9,718 nt of DNA from Armatimonadetes bacterium RBG_19FT_COMBO_69_19 (GTDB taxonomy: Bacteria > Sysuimicrobiota > Sysuimicrobiia > Sysuimicrobiales > Kaftiobacteriaceae), in assembly GCA_001768125.1 (NCBI GenBank), contig MENB01000022.1, positions 2,564 to 12,281 on the forward strand, given 5' to 3'. Position numbers and translations under genes: made by a program. The notes beneath the pieces are model-generated. The model was not told the origin of the DNA and did no database searches. It saw only the letters and a list, made by a program, of their open reading frames with translations. Numbering within the stretch: the first letter of the stretch is position 1; each line of letters begins with the position of its first letter. This document shows, piece by piece, positions 6,905 to 9,718 of this stretch.

Positions 6905-6915
6905 TAGGGTAGCCT
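6887..6915 (+). promoter_or_regulatory. Promoter of the arsR-arsN2-arsM operon
   Basis: A perfect TTGACA (6887-6892), a 17-nt spacer and TAGCCT (6910-6915) form the candidate. The -10 is weak, matching three of six positions. The expected start is about 6921-6923, at the arsR ATG itself. Confidence 0.5.
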
Positions 6916-6921
6916 CTGGCT

Positions 6922-7266
6922 ATGGTGGAAACCCTGCATCGCCGATGCTGCGACGACGCGTGCCTGACGACCGTCGCCGGCACCACCTTCGACGAGGTGA
7001 CGATCGCTCGTGCCGTCTCGACCCTCGGCGCGCTCGGCGACGAGACGCGCTTGAAGATGGTCAAGCTGCTCGCGGCGCACGAGGCGCTGTGTGTGTGTGA
7101 GTTGCAGCAGGCCTTCGACCTGGGTCAGCCGACCGTTTCCCATCACCTCAAGATCCTCCGCGAAGCCGGGCTGGTTGACGTCGCACGGCGCGGCACGTGG
7201 GCGTACTACGCCCTCCGCCGCGACGCGCTCAAGCGCGTGCTCCAGGACCTGGCGAGGACGGTTTGA
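6922..7266 (+). CDS. arsR: ArsR-family As(III)-responsive transcriptional repressor
   Basis: A 114-residue winged-helix repressor, of normal length. The As(III)-sensing motif ALCVCEL (55-61) carries C57 and C59 at the start of the DNA-binding helix region, as in the E. coli ArsR ELCVCDL motif. The recognition helix is QPTVSHHLKILREAGLV (69-85), followed by the wing RRGTWAYYAL (89-98). Extra cysteines C9, C10 and C14 near the N-terminus may contribute another thiol ligand, as in other ArsR subtypes; this is inferred. Arsenite binding should release it from the dyad at 6883-6904. The ATG at 6922 has no Shine-Dalgarno sequence, and the predicted transcript begins at about the same base. A GTG one codon later is a possible alternative. 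It leads an operon with the acetyltransferase and methyltransferase genes. Confidence 0.92.
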   Translation: MVETLHRRCCDDACLTTVAGTTFDEVTIARAVSTLGALGDETRLKMVKLLAAHEALCVCELQQAFDLGQPTVSHHLKILREAGLVDVARRGTWAYYALRRDALKRVLQDLARTV

Positions 7267-7275
7267 GGTGAGACG

Positions 7276-7734
7276 ATGATCCGGATACGAACGGCGGAGC
7301 GATCGGATCTGGAGGCGATCGAGCGGTTGCTGCGGGAGAGCCACCTTCCGACCGCCGGGGTAGCGGAGCAGCTGAGCGGATTCCGCGTGGCCGACGACAC
7401 CGGTCGCGTCGTGGCCAGCGCAGGGCTCGAGACGTACGACCGCGCCGCGCTGCTGCGGTCCGTGGTCGTGGATCCCGGGTACCGGAACCGGGGGCTGGCC
7501 GCCGGGCTCGTCCGGGGGCTGCTCGACGACCTGCGGGGGAGGGGAGTGCCCGACGTCTTCCTGCTCACGACCACCGCCGCCGACTATTTCCGCCGCCTCG
7601 GATTCACCCCCGTCTCCCGCGGTGACGTCCCACGCTCGGTCCAGGCGTCGAGGGAGTTCCAGGACGTGCAGTGCGAAACCGCGCAGGCGATGCTGCTGCG
7701 GCTACCGCGCGGATCCCAAGGAGGACGGCGATGA
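7276..7734 (+). CDS. arsN2: ArsN2-type GNAT N-acetyltransferase
   Basis: A 152-residue GNAT-fold acetyltransferase whose position between arsR and arsM matches the ArsN2 group of arsenic-operon acetyltransferases. Visible features are an N-terminal HLPTAGVAEQL (23-33), the central strand LLRSVVVDPGYRNRGLAAGLV (59-79) holding the acetyl-CoA motif R-x-x-G-x-A (70-75), the family-typical FLLTTTAADYFRRLGF (95-110) and a late SREFQDVQCETAQAM (125-139). The ATG at 7276 follows arsR by 9 bp, with GAGGTG overlapping the arsR stop. Its end overlaps the arsM start by 4 bp (ATGA). The related ArsN1 group acetylates arsinothricin and phosphinothricin. The ArsN2 substrate is not established to my knowledge, so the activity here is inferred. 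Confidence 0.82.
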   Translation: MIRIRTAERSDLEAIERLLRESHLPTAGVAEQLSGFRVADDTGRVVASAGLETYDRAALLRSVVVDPGYRNRGLAAGLVRGLLDDLRGRGVPDVFLLTTTAADYFRRLGFTPVSRGDVPRSVQASREFQDVQCETAQAMLLRLPRGSQGGRR

Positions 7735-8450
7735 TTCGCCCCGATGAGATCAAGACCCAGGTGCGCGAACACTATGCCCGGCGGGCGGCCGGCGGGGGCT
7801 GCTGTGCGGATCCCGCGATCGCGGAAGCCTGTTGCGGCGACGCCCCGACCGCGGAGCCGCTCGAGGGGGTCTTTGGCCCGTCGCTCGGGTGCGGGACCCC
7901 GCTGGAGTACGCGCAGGTCCGGCCCGGGGAGACCGTCGTCGATCTGGGGTCGGGCGCCGGCCGCGAGACCATCCTCGCGGCGAAGCAGGCCGGAACCTCC
8001 GGCCGGGCGATCGGCGTGGACATGACCCGCGAGATGATTCAGAAGGCGCGCGAGAACGCCGCCCGGAACGGCGCGGGCAACGTGGAATTCCTCCTGGGGG
8101 ACATCGAGCGCATGCCCCTGCCGGATGGCACCGCCGACGTGGTGATCAGCAACTGCGTGATCAACCTGCTGCCGGACAAGGCGATCGCGTTCCGCGAGGC
8201 CTACCGCGTGCTCAAGCCCGGCGGCCGCCTCGTCGTCGCCGACATGGTGAGTAACGGTCCGCTGCCGCAGGTGATCCGGGAGATGGCCGGAGCCTGGGCG
8301 GGCTGCGTCGCGGGTGCGGAAGACATCTCCACCTATCTGCAGTTCATCCGCGACGCGGGGTTCGTTGAGGTCGAAACGCTGGCCTCGACGTCCGTGCCTC
8401 GCGGCGTGGTGTTCAGCGCAACGATCAGCGCTCGGCGGCCAGCCGCTTAG
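7731..8450 (+). CDS. arsM: Arsenite S-adenosylmethionine methyltransferase
   Basis: A 239-residue ArsM that transfers methyl groups from SAM to As(III) bound by cysteines, giving methylated and volatile arsenicals. The ATG at 7731 is preferred over an upstream in-frame start at 7671 because a perfect AAGGAGG (7718-7724) lies 6 nt ahead and it forms an ATGA overlap with the arsN2 stop. The SAM motif I is VVDLGSGAGRE (69-79). The three catalytic cysteines of ArsM are present in their family contexts: LGCGTP (C54), SNCVINLLPDK (C142) and AGCVAGAED (C192). Two extra pairs, C24-C25 and C35-C36, lie in the N-terminal linker. The post-II LKPGGRLVVADM motif (161-172) is intact. The gene ends 26 bp inside the convergent proC. 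The prediction is for an active enzyme. Confidence 0.94.
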   Translation: MIRPDEIKTQVREHYARRAAGGGCCADPAIAEACCGDAPTAEPLEGVFGPSLGCGTPLEYAQVRPGETVVDLGSGAGRETILAAKQAGTSGRAIGVDMTREMIQKARENAARNGAGNVEFLLGDIERMPLPDGTADVVISNCVINLLPDKAIAFREAYRVLKPGGRLVVADMVSNGPLPQVIREMAGAWAGCVAGAEDISTYLQFIRDAGFVEVETLASTSVPRGVVFSATISARRPAA

Positions 8451-9282
8451 CGGGCTCGCCGCCGGCGAATTCATCCGCCATCTCACGCGCCCGGTCGGCC
8501 GCCCGGCCGATCGCCTCGCGGATCGCCATGGCGAACCCACCGTCCTCCAGCGCGCGCAGGGCGGCCATCGTCGTGCCGCCCGGCGACGTCACCCGCTCCC
8601 GGAGGGCGCCCGGGTCCTCACTGGACGTTTCCAGCATCCGGGCCGCTCCGATGAGCGTCTGCACGGCCAGCCGCCGCGCGAGCAGTGCGTCCAGCCCGAG
8701 ATCCGTCCCGGCGTGGATCATCGCTTCGATGAGCCGGTACACGTAGGCGGGGCCGCTCCCGGAGAGACCCGTCACCACGTCGAGCAGGTCTTCATCAACC
8801 GCCATGACGTCGCCGACCGCCCGGAAGATGGTCTCCGCCGCGGCAAGGTGGACGGCATCGGCGCGCATGCCCGCGGCGAGCGCCGTCGCGGATTCCTGGA
8901 CGGCCGCGGACGTGTTCGGCATCGCCCGGATGACGGGCACACCGGACAGGGCGCTCTCGATGGAGCGTAGTGGGATGCCGGCGGCCACAGAGATGACGAG
9001 ATGGTCGGCCCGCACCAGAGGGGCGAGCTCGCGCAGGACCCCGGCCATGTCCTTGGGCTTCACGGCCAGAACGAGGATCGACGACGCGGCCGCCAGGTCG
9101 CTCTTGCTGCGCGTCACGGTGATCCCGTAACGGTCGCGCAGCCCCCCGAGGCGCTCGTCGCTGCTCCGGTTGGTCGCCCAGATCTGCGCCGGCGCGGCGA
9201 CCTGATTGCCCAGCATGCCGCGCACGAGCGCGCCGGCCATGTTCCCCGCGCCCACGAAGCCGATCACCCCGGTGATGCTCAC
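8425..9282 (-). CDS. proC: Pyrroline-5-carboxylate reductase
   Basis: A 285-residue enzyme that reduces L-pyrroline-5-carboxylate to L-proline with NAD(P)H, the last step of proline synthesis in the cytoplasm. The GTG at 9282 is chosen for GGAGGT (9296-9291) 8 nt upstream. The N-terminal Rossmann fold opens with VIGFVGAGNMAGAL (6-19), followed by the VKP motif (75-77) and IRAMPNTSAA (118-127). The C-terminal helical substrate domain carries the family signature LSGSGPAYVY (173-182) and the VTSPGGTT turn (231-238). Length and motifs are complete. Upstream is a proline-specific T-box leader, so expression should follow tRNA-Pro charging. Its 3' end overlaps arsM on the other strand. Confidence 0.96.
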   Translation of the reverse strand: MSITGVIGFVGAGNMAGALVRGMLGNQVAAPAQIWATNRSSDERLGGLRDRYGITVTRSKSDLAAASSILVLAVKPKDMAGVLRELAPLVRADHLVISVAAGIPLRSIESALSGVPVIRAMPNTSAAVQESATALAAGMRADAVHLAAAETIFRAVGDVMAVDEDLLDVVTGLSGSGPAYVYRLIEAMIHAGTDLGLDALLARRLAVQTLIGAARMLETSSEDPGALRERVTSPGGTTMAALRALEDGGFAMAIREAIGRAADRAREMADEFAGGEPAKRLAAER

Positions 9283-9305
9283 GGCCGTCCACCTCCGCGG
9301 AAATG

Positions 9306-9338
9306 AAAACGCCCCCTCGCCTCAAGGGCGGAAGGGGC
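9306..9338 (-). terminator. T-box attenuation terminator
   Basis: GCCCCTT (9338-9332), one bulged C, CGCC, a CTTGA loop, GGCG and AGGGGGC (9317-9311) form an 11-bp stem, followed by G and TTTT (9309-9306). Its 5' arm uses the bases that form the 3' half of the antiterminator, so the two folds exclude each other. Confidence 0.88.
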
Positions 9339-9575
9339 TTCCGCGGTACCACCTCGATTCAACCCGGCCCACGAACTCGCGTCGCGATCCGCGGGCCCTC
9401 CTGGGCATCACGCCCGGGTGGGTTGCTCTCTATGCCCGGTAACGGGGGCGCCGGCCGCTGTTCGCGGCCCGCTCAGGGGTGGGTTCGGAGGCCTTCTGCG
9501 GCGCCGCCTTGCACCCGGTGGGCGGCGCTCGCTCGCGCAGGATCTCCTCCTACGTTCCCCGTCACTGCGAGATTG
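9306..9575 (-). promoter_or_regulatory. T-box riboswitch, proline-specific, upstream of proC
   Basis: This leader senses uncharged tRNA. The T-box core GGTGGTACCGCGG occupies 9353-9341. Stem I pairs GGGG (9560-9557) with CCCC (9479-9476) and GGAGG (9550-9546) with CCTCC (9491-9487). Between them lies a specifier loop whose 3' strand is GAACCCA (9486-9480), giving specifier codon CCC (9483-9481, Pro) followed by the usual purine. Distal stem I has the AGCGAGC bulge and GGGUGCAAG loop. Stem II is GGCCGC/GCGGCC (9453-9469), and a domain closed by CAACCC/GGGTTG (9425-9420 with 9365-9360) fits stem III. The antiterminator is CGAGG/CCTTG plus GCGGAAG/CTTCCGC (9356-9323) around a 7-nt TGGTACC bulge. 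That bulge can pair with the tRNA-Pro ACCA end. Uncharged tRNA-Pro should stabilise the antiterminator and permit proC transcription. Confidence 0.93.
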
Positions 9576-9581
9576 CCCGGT

Positions 9582-9610
9582 ACTATAGCATGCTCCGGTC
9601 CGGAACGCAA
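9582..9610 (-). promoter_or_regulatory. Promoter of the T-box-proC transcript
   Basis: TTGCGT (9610-9605), a spacer of exactly 17 nt and TATAGT (9587-9582) give a good sigma-70/SigA-type promoter. The predicted start is near 9575, just before stem I of the T-box. Confidence 0.78.
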
Positions 9611-9621
9611 GGCCGGGCGGG

Positions 9622-9718
9622 TTACTCGAAGAGCCGGATGAGGGCGACGCTCTCCCCGCGGCCCGCCGCGCCGATCTTCGCCACGATCGTCTTCCCGTCG
9701 GGTCCGAACTCGAAGTCC
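9622..9718 (-). CDS. Unidentified protein, C-terminal 31 residues only
   Basis: An open frame enters from the window edge and ends at TAA (9624-9622), only 12 nt before the proC -35 box. The visible residues are mixed polar and hydrophobic: DFEFGPDGKTIVAKIG followed by a Gly/Arg turn and SVALIRLFE. The D-E-F-G-P-D-G-K pattern suggests a beta-hairpin ending in a beta-strand, but I recognise no family. The coding call rests on the in-frame stop, the strand consistency and the lack of any competing feature. No terminator separates it from the proC promoter, so some readthrough into the T-box leader is possible. Confidence 0.5.
   Translation of the reverse strand, partial: DFEFGPDGKTIVAKIGAAGRGESVALIRLFE

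Noticed and set aside
6136..7344. 402-residue minus-strand open frame spanning the YtxH and arsR genes
   Set aside because: It crosses a strong hairpin, two promoters and two well-supported plus-strand genes. The peptide has no domain and its end is the methyltransferase gene read in the wrong frame.
8795..9352. 185-residue minus-strand open frame within proC and its leader
   Set aside because: It is out of frame with proC, which has all family motifs. It would also start inside the T-box terminator region.
1..9718. CRISPR arrays, tRNA or rRNA genes, insertion sequences, phage or defence genes
   Set aside because: No regularly spaced repeats, tRNA cloverleaf, rRNA blocks, transposase motifs or terminal repeats were seen on either strand.

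Overview
This is a GC-rich (by eye roughly two-thirds G+C) bacterial chromosomal segment with tightly packed genes, many GTG starts and clear AGGAGG-type ribosome binding sites. The best lineage clue is a T-box leader on the minus strand in front of proC. Transcription-attenuating T-boxes are typical of Bacillota and some other Terrabacteria. The two solute-binding proteins have signal peptides without a lipobox cysteine, which hints at a periplasm or non-lipid anchoring. A GC-rich Terrabacteria-type lineage fits, but I cannot name a genus.

Layout. (1) Positions 1-1859, minus strand: a BMP-family (PnrA-like) substrate-binding protein, followed after a 114-bp gap holding two strong hairpins by the start of its ABC ATPase, which runs off the window. 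(2) Positions 1860-2173: a divergent regulatory region. On the BMP side it holds a candidate promoter and a leader with long-range base pairing that I cannot assign to a known riboswitch class. (3) Positions 2174-5631, plus strand: a family 5 (peptide/opine/nickel-type) substrate-binding protein and two OppB/OppC-type permeases. No ATPase gene follows. (4) Positions 5651-6298, minus strand: a cation-dependent O-methyltransferase. (5) Positions 6435-6866, plus strand: a small YtxH-like membrane protein with its own promoter and terminator-like hairpin. (6) Positions 6883-8450, plus strand: an arsenic operon, arsR-arsN2-arsM, behind a TTGACA promoter overlapped by an ArsR-type dyad, possibly giving a leaderless arsR mRNA. 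(7) Positions 9610-8425, minus strand: promoter, proline-specific T-box leader and proC, ending in a 26-bp convergent overlap with arsM. (8) Positions 9622-9718: the C-terminus of an unidentified minus-strand gene.

How the parts work together. The two transport modules import unrelated organic solutes, and the family 5 module must borrow ATPases encoded elsewhere. The arsenic operon encodes a sensor-repressor, a GNAT enzyme of the ArsN2 type and an As(III) S-adenosylmethionine methyltransferase, with no efflux pump or arsenate reductase in view. proC makes proline from pyrroline-5-carboxylate. Its leader has specifier CCC and a UGGU tRNA-acceptor bulge, so it should read through only when uncharged tRNA-Pro accumulates. 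The strongest regulatory observation is this T-box. The least explained element is the folded leader in front of the BMP gene.
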